NCBI GenBank assembly: GCA_007695345.1
Contig: REDZ01000091.1
Coordinates: forward strand, 1-40,298
Direction: 5' to 3'
Source of the DNA: Paracoccaceae bacterium
GTDB lineage: Bacteria; Pseudomonadota; Alphaproteobacteria; Rhodobacterales; Rhodobacteraceae
DNA: 40,298 nucleotides
The position numbers were made by a program, and so were the translations under genes. The notes under the pieces are model-generated. The model saw nothing but the letters and a program-made list of their open reading frames with translations. It searched no databases and was not told the origin of the DNA. Numbering within the stretch: the stretch's first letter is position 1; each line of letters opens with the position of its first letter. Shown here one piece after another: positions 12,636-23,600 of the stretch.

Positions 12636-12704
12636 TTCATCTTGCCCAAAATACTCACCGGGGTGAATTGGCCGCAGGCCAGGAGGGGGCAGTCAGCCCC
12701 CTTT
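12636..12704. repeat. Intergenic mosaic of short inverted repeats incl. GGGGGC/GCCCCC terminator-like hairpin
   Basis: ttcatcttgcccaaaatacTCACCggGGTGAatTGGCCgcaGGCCAggaGGGGGCagtcaGCCCCCttt between convergent genes. Confidence 0.65.
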
Positions 12705-12705
12705 G

Positions 12706-14442
<1,737 letters not shown>

Positions 14443-14473
14443 TTATGCCCCAAACCGGGCAGGAAAGGCAGGA

Positions 14474-16261
14474 ATGCGGATACTTGTTTTCAACGCAGGC
14501 AGTTCATCGCTGAAATTCGGCGTATTCGATCTGGACCCCGGCGCACCGCTGGCGCGCGCGCAGCAGGTGTTCAAGGGCAGTTTTGACCGCTTCGGCCCCG
14601 AGGGTTGTGATGCCAGCCTGCCTTCGGGCAAGAGCCGCGCGCCCCATACCACCCTGGGCGACGCGATCCGCGCCGTCCCCGAGACGCTGGCCGGGCTGGA
14701 GGGGATCACGGCGGTTGCGCACCGGATCGCGCATGGCGGCGCGGCCTTTGCCGGGCCTGCGCGCATCACGCCAGAGGTCCGCGCACAGATCGCGGAGCTG
14801 AACCCGCTGGCGCCGCTGCACAACCCGGCCAATCTGGCGGCGCTGGACCGTGCCGCGCAGGTCTGGCCCGATTTGCCGCAATGGGCCGTGTTCGACACCA
14901 GTTTTCACCTGAGCAATCCCGCGCGCGCGACCACCTATGCCGTGCCGCGCGCATGGCGCGAGACGGGGCTTCGGCGCTACGGGTTTCACGGCACATCGCA
15001 TAAATACGTCGCCCAACGCGCGGCCGAGGCCTTGGGGCAGGATCTCCGCGACCTGCGCATCCTGTCGCTGCATCTGGGCAACGGGGCCAGCGCCTGTGCC
15101 GTGGCCTTCGGGCAAAGCATCGACAGTTCGATGGGCATGACCCCGTTGGAGGGGCTGGTGATGGGCACACGCTCGGGCGATGTGGATCCGGGGCTGTTCG
15201 GGTATCTGCACCGGCAACTGGGGCTGGATGCGACCGCGATCGAGCAGGCGCTTTACAGCGAGAGCGGGTTGCTGGGGCTGACCGGATCGTCCGACATGCG
15301 CGATGTCGAGGCGCGTGCAGCCAAGGGCGATGCCGAGGCGCAGCTTGCCATCAACATTTATGCCTACCGCGCGCGCAAATATATCGGGGCCTATGCGGCA
15401 GCGATGGGGGGGCTGGATGTCCTGGTCTTTACCGGCGGGATTGGCGAGAACGCGCCCGCCATGCGCCGGCGCATCTGCGACGGGCTGGAATTTCTGGGCC
15501 TGAAGCTGAATCATGACCGCAATCTGGCCGTGGATCTGCAGGGCAGGGCGGCCCCACAGGTTCAGGCTTTCGGCTCTCGCGTCAATGTGCTGGTCACCGA
15601 AACCGCCGAGCAATTGATGATCGCGCACGAGGTCGCCAATGCCATCGGCGCGCCCAGGCGCAAGGCGCTACGCGTGCCGGTGGCCGTGTCGGCGCGGCAT
15701 GTGCATCTGTGCGCGCGCGCGGTGACCGCGCTGTTTGGCGAGGGGTATGACCTGACACCGGGCAAGCCCCTGCGCCAGGAGGGGCATTGGGCCGCACAGG
15801 AACGCGTGACCCTGCACGGCCCGCGCGGCGAGATTGGCAATGTCGCGATCCTTGGCCCCTTGCGCAGGCGCACGCAGGTCGAGATTTCGCGCACCGACGG
15901 GTTCGCGCTGGGGATCGACGCGCCGGTGCGTCAAAGCGGGGCGTTGCAGGGCACGCCGCAGATCCGCCTGATCGGCCCGGCGGGGCATTTCGACACGGAT
16001 GGTCTGATCATCGCCGCGCGCCATATCCACATGAACAGCGCCGATGCAGAGGCCGCCGGGCTTGCCGATGGCGCGCGCGTGCAGGTGCATCTGGGAGAGA
16101 GCGCGCGCGGGCTGACATTTGACGATGTGCTGGTGCGCGTGTCGGATGACGCCTTTACCGAAATGCATATCGACACGGATGAGGCCAATGCCGCCGGGAT
16201 CGCTGGCGCGGTCGAGGGCGAGATTGCCCCGGTGGCTGCCCGCATTCCGGCGCAGGACTAG
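14474..16261 (+). CDS. Fused acetate kinase (N-term) - PduL-type phosphate acyltransferase (C-term), 595 aa
   Basis: AckA motifs: MRILVFNAGSSSLKFGVFD, RRYGFHGTSHKYV, LHLGNGASACAV, GMTPLEGLVMGTRSGDVDPG, FTGGIGENAP. From about residue 395 PduL motifs: RVPVAVSARHVHLC, LRQEGHWAAQERVTLHGPRGEIGNVAILGPLR..TQVEIS, IIAARHIHMN. Confidence 0.93.
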   Translation: MRILVFNAGSSSLKFGVFDLDPGAPLARAQQVFKGSFDRFGPEGCDASLPSGKSRAPHTTLGDAIRAVPETLAGLEGITAVAHRIAHGGAAFAGPARITPEVRAQIAELNPLAPLHNPANLAALDRAAQVWPDLPQWAVFDTSFHLSNPARATTYAVPRAWRETGLRRYGFHGTSHKYVAQRAAEALGQDLRDLRILSLHLGNGASACAVAFGQSIDSSMGMTPLEGLVMGTRSGDVDPGLFGYLHRQLGLDATAIEQALYSESGLLGLTGSSDMRDVEARAAKGDAEAQLAINIYAYRARKYIGAYAAAMGGLDVLVFTGGIGENAPAMRRRICDGLEFLGLKLNHDRNLAVDLQGRAAPQVQAFGSRVNVLVTETAEQLMIAHEVANAIGAPRRKALRVPVAVSARHVHLCARAVTALFGEGYDLTPGKPLRQEGHWAAQERVTLHGPRGEIGNVAILGPLRRRTQVEISRTDGFALGIDAPVRQSGALQGTPQIRLIGPAGHFDTDGLIIAARHIHMNSADAEAAGLADGARVQVHLGESARGLTFDDVLVRVSDDAFTEMHIDTDEANAAGIAGAVEGEIAPVAARIPAQD

Positions 16262-16286
16262 GCCGCAATTCCGGGGCATCACGGCG

Positions 16287-17375
16287 TCACGTTTCAGGTG
16301 TCCGCAGCGTTATTTCTTCGGCATTCACCATAGTGCGGATGCGCGCGGCGATGGCGGTCATCGCGGCCTCATGCGCGGGCGCATCGGGGCGGGTGACTGC
16401 TTCGGCGTCATCGCGCAGCGCATCGGCCCCGCGTTTGGACATGTTGTCGAGCAGAAAGGCAATCGCTGCGCTGTCCTCGGGGCGGGCGGCGGCGATCAGG
16501 GTCACCATATCCTCGGGCGGGTGCGCGCGCATCAGCGCGGGCACATCGTCAGGCGACAAGCGCTCGGGGATATCGTGAAAGGTAAAGATCGCGCTTCGTA
16601 CACCATCGGCATAGCCCTGATCGCCCTGCGCGATCTGCGCCAGCAGATCGTCACGTAATGTGGCGGTGGCAGCATTCAGGATCTCGCCCATCCGTTTGCC
16701 GGGCGGGGCGGCAAAGGCGCGCGGCGGGCGCGCGTTGATCTGTTCGGCCAGCGTGGCCCCGATCCGCGCGACGGTGCCGGGCGCGATGTCTGCCGTCCGG
16801 GCGATGCCCAGGGCCAGCGCGCTGGCCTGATCGGCGGGCAGGGCGTGCAACAGGCGCGCGGCCTTGTCCGTGCCCAGCTTGGACAGCAACACGGCGCCCA
16901 CCACCTGCGATTCGGCACGAAGGATGGCCAGCAGCGTGTCATCCGAGGCCAGATCCAGCGCGGTCCAGGGGTCATCCTGCCCGTTTCCGCGCGTCAGTGC
17001 GCGCAACTGGCGCGTGGCATCGGCATCAAGCGCGCCATCGAGCAATGACAGCGCCGCTTCCAGCCCGTCGGGAAAGGACACGCCGACCTGTTCCAGCATC
17101 TGGATGAATTCCTCGACCACGGCAAGCATGGTCGCGCGATCCACCAGCCGCATGCTGCCCAGGGTTTGCGTCAGGGTGGCCTGCATGTCCGGGGGCAGGG
17201 CGGAAACCGGGGTCTGCACCCCTTCGGCCAGCAATACGCGCACGATGATGGCGGCTTTCTGCGCGCCGGTCAGATGGTCAGTGCTGACCCTGCTGGCGGA
17301 TGTTGTCGGGGCCGCCCTGGCGGTCTGGGTCGGGGCAGCCGGGCGCGGGGCAAGCTGCGTCTGGTCTTGTGACAT
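16287..17375 (-). CDS. fliG: Flagellar motor switch protein FliG
   Basis: LTGAQKAAIIVRVLLAEG N-domain; C-domain IFTFHDIPERLSPDDVPALMRAHPPEDMVTLIAAARPEDSAAIAFLLDNMSKRGADALRDDAEA resembles FliG-C. MSQDQTQL start at 17375. Confidence 0.85.
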   Translation of the reverse strand: MSQDQTQLAPRPAAPTQTARAAPTTSASRVSTDHLTGAQKAAIIVRVLLAEGVQTPVSALPPDMQATLTQTLGSMRLVDRATMLAVVEEFIQMLEQVGVSFPDGLEAALSLLDGALDADATRQLRALTRGNGQDDPWTALDLASDDTLLAILRAESQVVGAVLLSKLGTDKAARLLHALPADQASALALGIARTADIAPGTVARIGATLAEQINARPPRAFAAPPGKRMGEILNAATATLRDDLLAQIAQGDQGYADGVRSAIFTFHDIPERLSPDDVPALMRAHPPEDMVTLIAAARPEDSAAIAFLLDNMSKRGADALRDDAEAVTRPDAPAHEAAMTAIAARIRTMVNAEEITLRTPET

Positions 17376-17458
17376 GCGGATCACACCATTGGACTCGGAC
17401 TGACCGAATTCTTGCCTGCGAAACATCAAGAAAAGGTTGAAAGCTCGGCACAGCCCCA

Positions 17459-17496
17459 CAAAAAAGCGCCCCGGGGCACGAAGCACGGGGCGCCAA
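17459..17496 (-). terminator. Rho-independent terminator (minus strand)
   Basis: Minus strand GCGCCCCG...CGGGGCGC followed by TTTTTT. Confidence 0.75.
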
Positions 17497-17527
17497 AACA
17501 GCGCATCAACTTGCGGTATTGACCGGC

Positions 17528-17692
17528 TTAGCTGGTGATCGGTTCGATGCAGGTTCCGCTATCGCTATCCCAGATCTGACCTTCGGCGCAGCTTGATGCG
17601 GTTTGTTCGGGGGTCATGCTGCCGCACATGGCCGCGGCCATCACCGGGCTGAAGCCCAGCACCAGAGCAGTGAGAGTCACTTTCAGTTTCAT
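17528..17692 (-). CDS. Small secreted Cys-containing peptide, 54 aa
   Basis: Manual translation MKLKVTLTALVLGFSPVMAAAMCGSMTPEQTASSCAEGQIWDSDSGTCIEPITS*; strong SD AGAAGGAG, signal peptide, own terminator. Absent from ORF track. Confidence 0.75.
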   Translation of the reverse strand: MKLKVTLTALVLGFSPVMAAAMCGSMTPEQTASSCAEGQIWDSDSGTCIEPITS

Positions 17693-17759
17693 GGCTTTCT
17701 CCTTCTGCAGTGGGACCGATCATAGCACGATTATTGCGAATACAACCCCGGCTGCGACA

Positions 17760-19064
17760 TTAATCGGAAAAAACCCGCGCAAAAATGGTTTCGACATGCT
17801 TTGTGTGGTGATCAAGGTCAAAGTTTGAGCGGATCTGTTCCTCGGACAGCGCCGCGCGCACATCCGTATCGCCCAACAATTCCTCGAGGAAATCGCACCC
17901 CTGTTCCCAGACCTTCATCGCGTTGCGCTGCACAAGACCATAGGCATCCTCGCGGCTGACACCGGCTTGCGTCAGCGCCAGCAGCACGCGCTGCGAATGG
18001 ATCAGCCCACGGAACTTGTTCATATTCGCGATCATCGTATCAGGATAGACCACCAGCTTGTCGATCACCCCGGTCAGACGCGCCAGCGCGAAATCCAGCG
18101 TTACTGTGGCATCGGGGCCGATCATCCGCTCGACCGAGGAATGCGAAATGTCGCGCTCATGCCAGAGCGCCACATTCTCCATCGCCGGGACCACCGCCAT
18201 GCGCACCAGCCGCGCCAGCCCGGTCAGGTTTTCGGTCAGCACCGGGTTGCGTTTGTGCGGCATCGCGCTGGAGCCTTTCTGCCCCTTGCTGAAAAACTCT
18301 TCAGCCTCAAGCACTTCGGTGCGCTGCATGTGGCGGATTTCAATGGCGATATTCTCGATGCTGCTGGCGATCACGCCCAGCGTGGCAAAGAACATCGCAT
18401 GGCGGTCGCGCGGGATGACCTGCGTGCTGATCGGCTCTGGCGTCAGACCCAGCTTTTCGCAGACGTGAACCTCCACACTGGGGTCGATATTGGCGAAAGT
18501 GCCGACAGCGCCGGAAATCGCGCCTGTCGCAATCTCGGCGCGGGCGGCCAGCAGGCGGGCGCGGTTGCGGTCCATCTCGGCGTAGAAGCGCGCGAATGTC
18601 AGCCCCATGGTCGTGGGTTCAGCATGGATGCCATGGCTGCGCCCGATGCGCACCGTGAATTTATGTTCCATCGCGCGGCGTTTGAGCGCGGCGAGCAGGG
18701 CGTCGATATCGGCCAGCAGCAGATCGGCGGCGCGCACAAGCTGGATGTTGAAGGTCGTGTCCAGCACGTCCGAACTGGTCATGCCCTGATGGACAAAGCG
18801 CGCTTCCTCATTTCCGATAATCTCGGCCAGATGGGTCAGAAAGGCGATCACGTCATGTTTGGTGACGGCCTCGATCTCGTCTATGCGGGCCACGTCGAAT
18901 TCGACATCGCGTGCAGTCCAGACCGCTTCGGCGCTGGCCCTGGGGATGACGCCAAGCGCGGCTTGTGCGTCACAGGCATGGGCCTCGATCTCGTACCAGA
19001 TGCGGAACTTGGTCTCGGGCGACCAGATGGACGCCATTTCGGGGCGGGAATAACGCGGGATCAT
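17760..19064 (-). CDS. purB: Adenylosuccinate lyase
   Basis: [58 protein letters not shown] signature; start refined to 19064. Confidence 0.98.
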   Translation of the reverse strand: MIPRYSRPEMASIWSPETKFRIWYEIEAHACDAQAALGVIPRASAEAVWTARDVEFDVARIDEIEAVTKHDVIAFLTHLAEIIGNEEARFVHQGMTSSDVLDTTFNIQLVRAADLLLADIDALLAALKRRAMEHKFTVRIGRSHGIHAEPTTMGLTFARFYAEMDRNRARLLAARAEIATGAISGAVGTFANIDPSVEVHVCEKLGLTPEPISTQVIPRDRHAMFFATLGVIASSIENIAIEIRHMQRTEVLEAEEFFSKGQKGSSAMPHKRNPVLTENLTGLARLVRMAVVPAMENVALWHERDISHSSVERMIGPDATVTLDFALARLTGVIDKLVVYPDTMIANMNKFRGLIHSQRVLLALTQAGVSREDAYGLVQRNAMKVWEQGCDFLEELLGDTDVRAALSEEQIRSNFDLDHHTKHVETIFARVFSD

Positions 19065-19146
19065 GCGGGCCTCTTGCTTGACGGGGTTGGCTGCGTCATA
19101 CGCGCTGCAAGGGCCGGTCGCAAGCTGTCTGCCTTGTCTATATTTA

Positions 19147-19164
19147 TCATAATACTGATTATGA
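19147..19164. promoter_or_regulatory. Perfect inverted repeat TCATAAT-actg-ATTATGA in the purB/sulP divergent intergenic region
   Basis: 7-bp perfect arms, 4-nt spacer, AT-rich in a GC-rich region. Confidence 0.45.
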
Positions 19165-19317
19165 GATATACGGGTGGAATACGGATGCCGGACCCCCACT
19201 GGCGCGCTATGCAGACAACATATCTAAACATTCATGACTTGTAATGTGTTATTCATCCCCTTATATTGCGCCCATCCAATACCACTGGTGCCGATTTGCC
19301 CTGCACCACAAAGGCCC

Positions 19318-21102
19318 ATGCCGTCAGAAGGTTATCACGACATGCTCACCCGTTTTCTGCCCTTCCTCGTCTGGGCGCGCCAGTATGAACGGTCCTTTCT
19401 CGCGCAGGATCTGATCGCGGCAAGTGTCGTGACGATCATGCTGGTGCCGCAAGGCATGGCCTATGCGATGCTGGCGGGCCTGCCCCCGCAGGCCGGGCTA
19501 TACGGTGCGATGCTGCCATTGCTTCTCTATGCGGCTTTCGGCTCGTCGCGGTCGCTGGCCGTGGGTCCGGTGGCGGTGGTGGCGCTGATGACAGCGGCGG
19601 CTGCCGGGCTGGTGGCCGAGATGGGCGCGCCCGGCTATCATCTGGCGGCCCTGTGGCTGGCACTTCTGTCCGGCGCGATGCTGTTGTTGATGGGCGTGTT
19701 CCGGCTGGGGTTCATCGCGAGCTTTCTGTCGCATCCGGTGATTTCCGGCTTCATCACGGCAGCAGGAATATTGATCGCTGCCAGCCAGTTACGCCATCTT
19801 CTTGGTGCGGATATCACGGGCAAGACGCTGCCACAGGTGATCCCGTCGCTGCTGGGCAATCTTGGCAATCTCTCGCTGCCCACGGTCCTGCTGTCCGCCG
19901 CTGTGCTGGGCTTTCTGTTCTGGTCGCGCGCGGGACTGGCGCGGATTCTGAGGCGTGTGGGTCTGTCGGAACCTGTTGCGAAGCTTCTGGGCCGGACTGC
20001 GCTGCTGATCGCGGTCGTTGCCTCGACACTCCTGGTCTGGGCACTGGGGCTGGAGGGGCGCGGCGTGGCGATCCTGGGCGATATCCCGCGCGGATTGCCT
20101 GAATTCGGCCTGCCGGAATTTGACCTGACGCTGATCCAGATCCTTGCCGCGCCCGCGCTGATGATCGCCATTGTGGGCTATGTCGAATCCATCTCGATCG
20201 CGCAGACGCTTGCTGCAAAGAAGCGCGAGGCGATTGATCCCAACCGCGAACTGGTCGCACTGGGGCTGGCCAATCTGGGGGCCGGTGTCAGCAATGCGAT
20301 GCCGGTCACGGGCGGGTTGTCGCGGACCATCGTGAATTTCGATGCAGGGGCGCGCACCCCGGCGGCGGGGGCAATCACGGCGCTGTTCATCGGGGGCGCG
20401 GTCCTGGTGCTGACACCGCTGATGTTCTACCTGCCGCGCGCGACGCTGGCGGCCATCATCATCGTGGCCGTTGTGTCGTTGCTGGATTTCCGCGCCCTGC
20501 CCCGCACCTTTGCCTATTCGCGTGCCGACGGGGCCGCGATGGCGGCGACCATGGCCGTGACGCTGCTGGTCGGCGTGGAACAGGGCTTGCTGGCCGGGGT
20601 CGGGCTGTCGCTGGTGCTCTATCTCTACCGGACATCGCGCCCCCATATCGCTGTCGTCGGACAGGTGCCGGGCACAGAGCATTTCCGCAATGTCGAGCGG
20701 CACCATGTCACGACTGACCCGGCGATTTTCGCGGTCCGTGTGGACGAGTCGCTCTATTTCCCGAATGCCCGCGTGCTGGAGGACCGGATCGTGCAGGCGC
20801 TTGCGACAGAGCCCGCGCTGCAGCATGTCGTGTTGCAGGCCACGGCGATCAACTATATCGATGCCTCCGCGCTTGAGAGCCTTGAGGCGATCAATGACCG
20901 GCTGAAGGCCGCAGGCGTGCAGTTCCACCTGTCCGAGGTCAAGGGCCCGGTGATGGACCAGCTTGCCCGCAGCCATTTTCTGGATGAACTGAATGGCCAG
21001 GTCTTCCTGACGCAGTATGACGCGATGGCAGACCTGTCCCCGACCGTGACGCAGGACTGTGTGGCGCAACCCAGGGTTGATTCGCGCCGCGCCCCGGCGT
21101 GA
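19318..21102 (+). CDS. SulP family inorganic anion transporter with C-terminal STAS domain
   Basis: LIAASVVTIMLVPQGMAYAMLAGLPPQAGLYGAMLP, VGPVAVVALMTAAA, NLGAGVSNAMPVTGGLSRTIVN; STAS AINYIDASALESLEAINDRLKAAGVQFHLSEVKGPVMDQL. Start may instead be 19342. Confidence 0.95.
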   Translation: MPSEGYHDMLTRFLPFLVWARQYERSFLAQDLIAASVVTIMLVPQGMAYAMLAGLPPQAGLYGAMLPLLLYAAFGSSRSLAVGPVAVVALMTAAAAGLVAEMGAPGYHLAALWLALLSGAMLLLMGVFRLGFIASFLSHPVISGFITAAGILIAASQLRHLLGADITGKTLPQVIPSLLGNLGNLSLPTVLLSAAVLGFLFWSRAGLARILRRVGLSEPVAKLLGRTALLIAVVASTLLVWALGLEGRGVAILGDIPRGLPEFGLPEFDLTLIQILAAPALMIAIVGYVESISIAQTLAAKKREAIDPNRELVALGLANLGAGVSNAMPVTGGLSRTIVNFDAGARTPAAGAITALFIGGAVLVLTPLMFYLPRATLAAIIIVAVVSLLDFRALPRTFAYSRADGAAMAATMAVTLLVGVEQGLLAGVGLSLVLYLYRTSRPHIAVVGQVPGTEHFRNVERHHVTTDPAIFAVRVDESLYFPNARVLEDRIVQALATEPALQHVVLQATAINYIDASALESLEAINDRLKAAGVQFHLSEVKGPVMDQLARSHFLDELNGQVFLTQYDAMADLSPTVTQDCVAQPRVDSRRAPA

Positions 21103-21333
21103 ACGCGGCATCTGCGCGGAACCTTGCCAGCGGTGCGCCGCACTGGCAGGGTTCGCGTCCGCGCACAGCATGACGCGCGATCCTTTGCCGATGGCACAGC
21201 CCTTTCACGCAGCTTTCTGCCTGTGCTGATCGGGCGCGCACTGGCCACGCTTGCTGACGGCCCGTTTCCATTCAACCATCGCGCCACGGTCGCCGGTTTG
21301 TCCGGGGCCAGGCGCAATCGATGGGAGTATGAC

Positions 21334-21561
21334 ATGACACGCATTGCAACACTTGCAGGCGCCCTCATGCTGAGTGCAGGGCTGGTGACGGCGCAGGACA
21401 CAGACGATACAAGCTGGACGCAGGAAGAGTTCATGGAGGCGTTTCCAGAGATGACGGAAGAGATCTTTGACATGATCGACGCCAATGATGACGGGGTGAT
21501 CGACGCGGATGAATATCTCGACGCTATCGATGCCGGGCTGATCGCACCGCTGGAAGGGTGA
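21334..21561 (+). CDS. Small secreted single EF-hand protein, 75 aa
   Basis: MTRIATLAGALMLSAGLVTAQ... FDMIDANDDGVIDADEYLDAI canonical EF-hand loop; start refined from 21124. Confidence 0.8.
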   Translation: MTRIATLAGALMLSAGLVTAQDTDDTSWTQEEFMEAFPEMTEEIFDMIDANDDGVIDADEYLDAIDAGLIAPLEG

Positions 21562-21588
21562 CCTGATCTGACCCGCACGAACACGACC

Positions 21589-21622
21589 GCAGGGGCGCTG
21601 CGCATTGCGCCCGCGCCCCTGC
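21589..21622. terminator. Hairpin (possible bidirectional terminator) between convergent genes
   Basis: GCAGGGGCGC-tgcgcattgcgccc-GCGCCCCTGC perfect 10-bp arms; no long T run. Confidence 0.5.
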
Positions 21623-21657
21623 CCTGACGCGCGTTCCTCTCTTACTCGGCCGATCCG

Positions 21658-22527
21658 TTACTCCGCGGAATTCATCGCCTCCAGGTGCAGCAGCAGCCCG
21701 CTATGGTCAGCCTCGGCCCCGCCTGCGGCCACGAAATCCGCGAAGGCCTGCTGCGCGGCCTCGGTCTGCGGCAGGCGCAGGCGTTTGGTGCCTGCAAGGG
21801 CTGCGACCGAATTCAGGTCTTTCAGTTGCAGACGCGACGGCCCGCCCGGCGTGAAATCGCGTGCGATCATCCGCGCGCCATGCAGATCGAGAATGCGGCT
21901 TTCGGCAAACCCGCCGCGAATGGCATCGCGAAAGCGCGCGCGGTCGGCGCCCCCGGCTTCGACCAGCACCATGGCCTCGGCCAGCGCGGCGATGGTGATG
22001 GCGACGATCTGCTGATTGGCCAGCTTGCAGACCTGCCCGGCCCCGCTGGGCCCCACATGCGTCACCCGCCCCAGCGGCGCCAGCACGGGCTTCAGTGCCG
22101 CGATCACCTCGGCATCGCCCCCGGCCATCAGCGCGAGTGTCCCGGCCTCGGCCCCCGCCACACCGCCCGAGACCGGGCAATCCACATGTCCGACACCGCG
22201 CCGTGCCAGGTCCTGCGCATGCGCGCGGGCCTGATCGGGTGCGATGGAGGATGTGTCGATCACCACGGCCCCGGCCCTGATCTGATCGGCCGCGCCCTGT
22301 GCAAACAGCACATCCCCGACGGCATCGCCATCCGACAGCATGGTAAAGACCACATCCGCCCCGGCCACGGCATCCGCAGGCGTGTCCGCCACGCTGGCCC
22401 CATCGCCTGCCAGCGCGCGGGCCTTGGTCGCATCGCGGTTCCAGGCCCGCAGATCAAACCCCGCGCCCAGCAAGCGCCGCGCCATCGGCGCGCCCATCAA
22501 CCCCGTGCCGAGATATGCGATCTTCAT
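21658..22527 (-). CDS. NAD(P)-dependent 3-hydroxyisobutyrate dehydrogenase-family oxidoreductase (LtnD-like candidate)
   Basis: MKIAYLGTGLMGAPMARRLLGAGFDL, DCPVSGGVAGAEAGTLALMAGG, GAGQVCKLANQQIVA; overlaps denD-like gene by 4 nt. Confidence 0.88.
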   Translation of the reverse strand: MKIAYLGTGLMGAPMARRLLGAGFDLRAWNRDATKARALAGDGASVADTPADAVAGADVVFTMLSDGDAVGDVLFAQGAADQIRAGAVVIDTSSIAPDQARAHAQDLARRGVGHVDCPVSGGVAGAEAGTLALMAGGDAEVIAALKPVLAPLGRVTHVGPSGAGQVCKLANQQIVAITIAALAEAMVLVEAGGADRARFRDAIRGGFAESRILDLHGARMIARDFTPGGPSRLQLKDLNSVAALAGTKRLRLPQTEAAQQAFADFVAAGGAEADHSGLLLHLEAMNSAE

Positions 22528-23507
22528 GCTGTGCCCCCCAGTTCATCCTCGATATGGATACGGATGATCTCATCAAAACTGTCCTCGGCGGTAAAGCCCA
22601 GGGCGCGGGCGCGCGTCGCCTCGAACCCGGTGGCCCAGCTTTCGCACATGCGGGTGATGAACGGGTCGGGGTCGCGCCGGATCAGGGCAACCGCCCCCGC
22701 GCCCGCCACGCGGCGCAGCGCCTCGATCTGCTCGGCCACGGTCGCGCTCAGCCCCGGCATGGACAGGTTGCGCCGGGACCCCAGCGCGGTCAGGTCCATC
22801 GTCGCGCCATGCAGCAGGAACCCCACGGCGGACCGGGGCGAGGCATGCCAATGCCGGATCGTGTCGGGCACAGGCAGCACGGCCTCCTGCCCGATCAGCG
22901 GCTCGCGCAGGATGGAGGAGAAGAAGCCCGATGCAGCCTTGTTCGGCGCGCCGGGGCGGATGCAGATTGTGGGCAGGCGAATGCCGATCCCGTCCATGAA
23001 CCCATGCCGCGTGTAATCCGACAGCAGCAATTCGCAGATCGCTTTCTGTGTGCCATAGCTGGTCAGCGGGGTCAGGTGGAATTCATCGGGGATGGGGTGC
23101 GGCAAGGGCGCGCCGACCACCGCGATCGAGGACGCCATGACCATGCGGGGGCAATACCCTTCGGCCAGATGGGCGGCGCGGATTGCATCGAACACGGCGC
23201 GGGTGGCGTCCAGATTGATGCGGTAGCCCTTGTCGAATTCGATCTCGGCCTCGGCCGAGACGATGGCGGCCAGGTGAAAGATCACATCGGGGCGCGTGTC
23301 GATCAGGCGTGCAGGCTGATCGGGCTGTTCCAGATCGGCGGCGCGGCAGTCCACCTGGCCCGCGAATCCCGTGGGCGCGGGCGGCGCGGCAACATCCGCA
23401 AGCGTCAGCGCCGTGATCTCGCGCCCGCCAAGCGTGCCATCGGCGACCAGCCGTGCCGTCAGCTTGCGCCCGATCATCCCTGCCGCGCCTGTTATCAGAA
23501 TATGCAT
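22524..23507 (-). CDS. denD: SDR family D-erythronate dehydrogenase-like (DenD)
   Basis: MHILITGAAGMIGRKLTARLV, FHLAAIVSAEAEIEFDKGYRINLDATRAVFDAIR, SYGTQKAICELLLSDYTRHGFMDGIGIRLPTICIRPGAPNKAASGFFSSI; resembles DenD. Start at 23507, not 24638. Confidence 0.8.
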   Translation of the reverse strand: MHILITGAAGMIGRKLTARLVADGTLGGREITALTLADVAAPPAPTGFAGQVDCRAADLEQPDQPARLIDTRPDVIFHLAAIVSAEAEIEFDKGYRINLDATRAVFDAIRAAHLAEGYCPRMVMASSIAVVGAPLPHPIPDEFHLTPLTSYGTQKAICELLLSDYTRHGFMDGIGIRLPTICIRPGAPNKAASGFFSSILREPLIGQEAVLPVPDTIRHWHASPRSAVGFLLHGATMDLTALGSRRNLSMPGLSATVAEQIEALRRVAGAGAVALIRRDPDPFITRMCESWATGFEATRARALGFTAEDSFDEIIRIHIEDELGGTA

Positions 23508-23600
23508 GCCCCTGCCCCCGTTCCGCGCCTTGCGCTGTGCCAGATTTGTCTGATAACCTGACATAAAAGCCCATGCAACACTCACCTGACGGAGCGCCCG

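Noticed and set aside
23492-23556. TTATCAGA ... TCTGATAA inverted repeat as a GntR operator
   Set aside because: The left arm lies inside the DenD coding start (ILITG codons). Only the right copy TTGTCTGATAA partly resembles an FCD-type operator; too weak to call.
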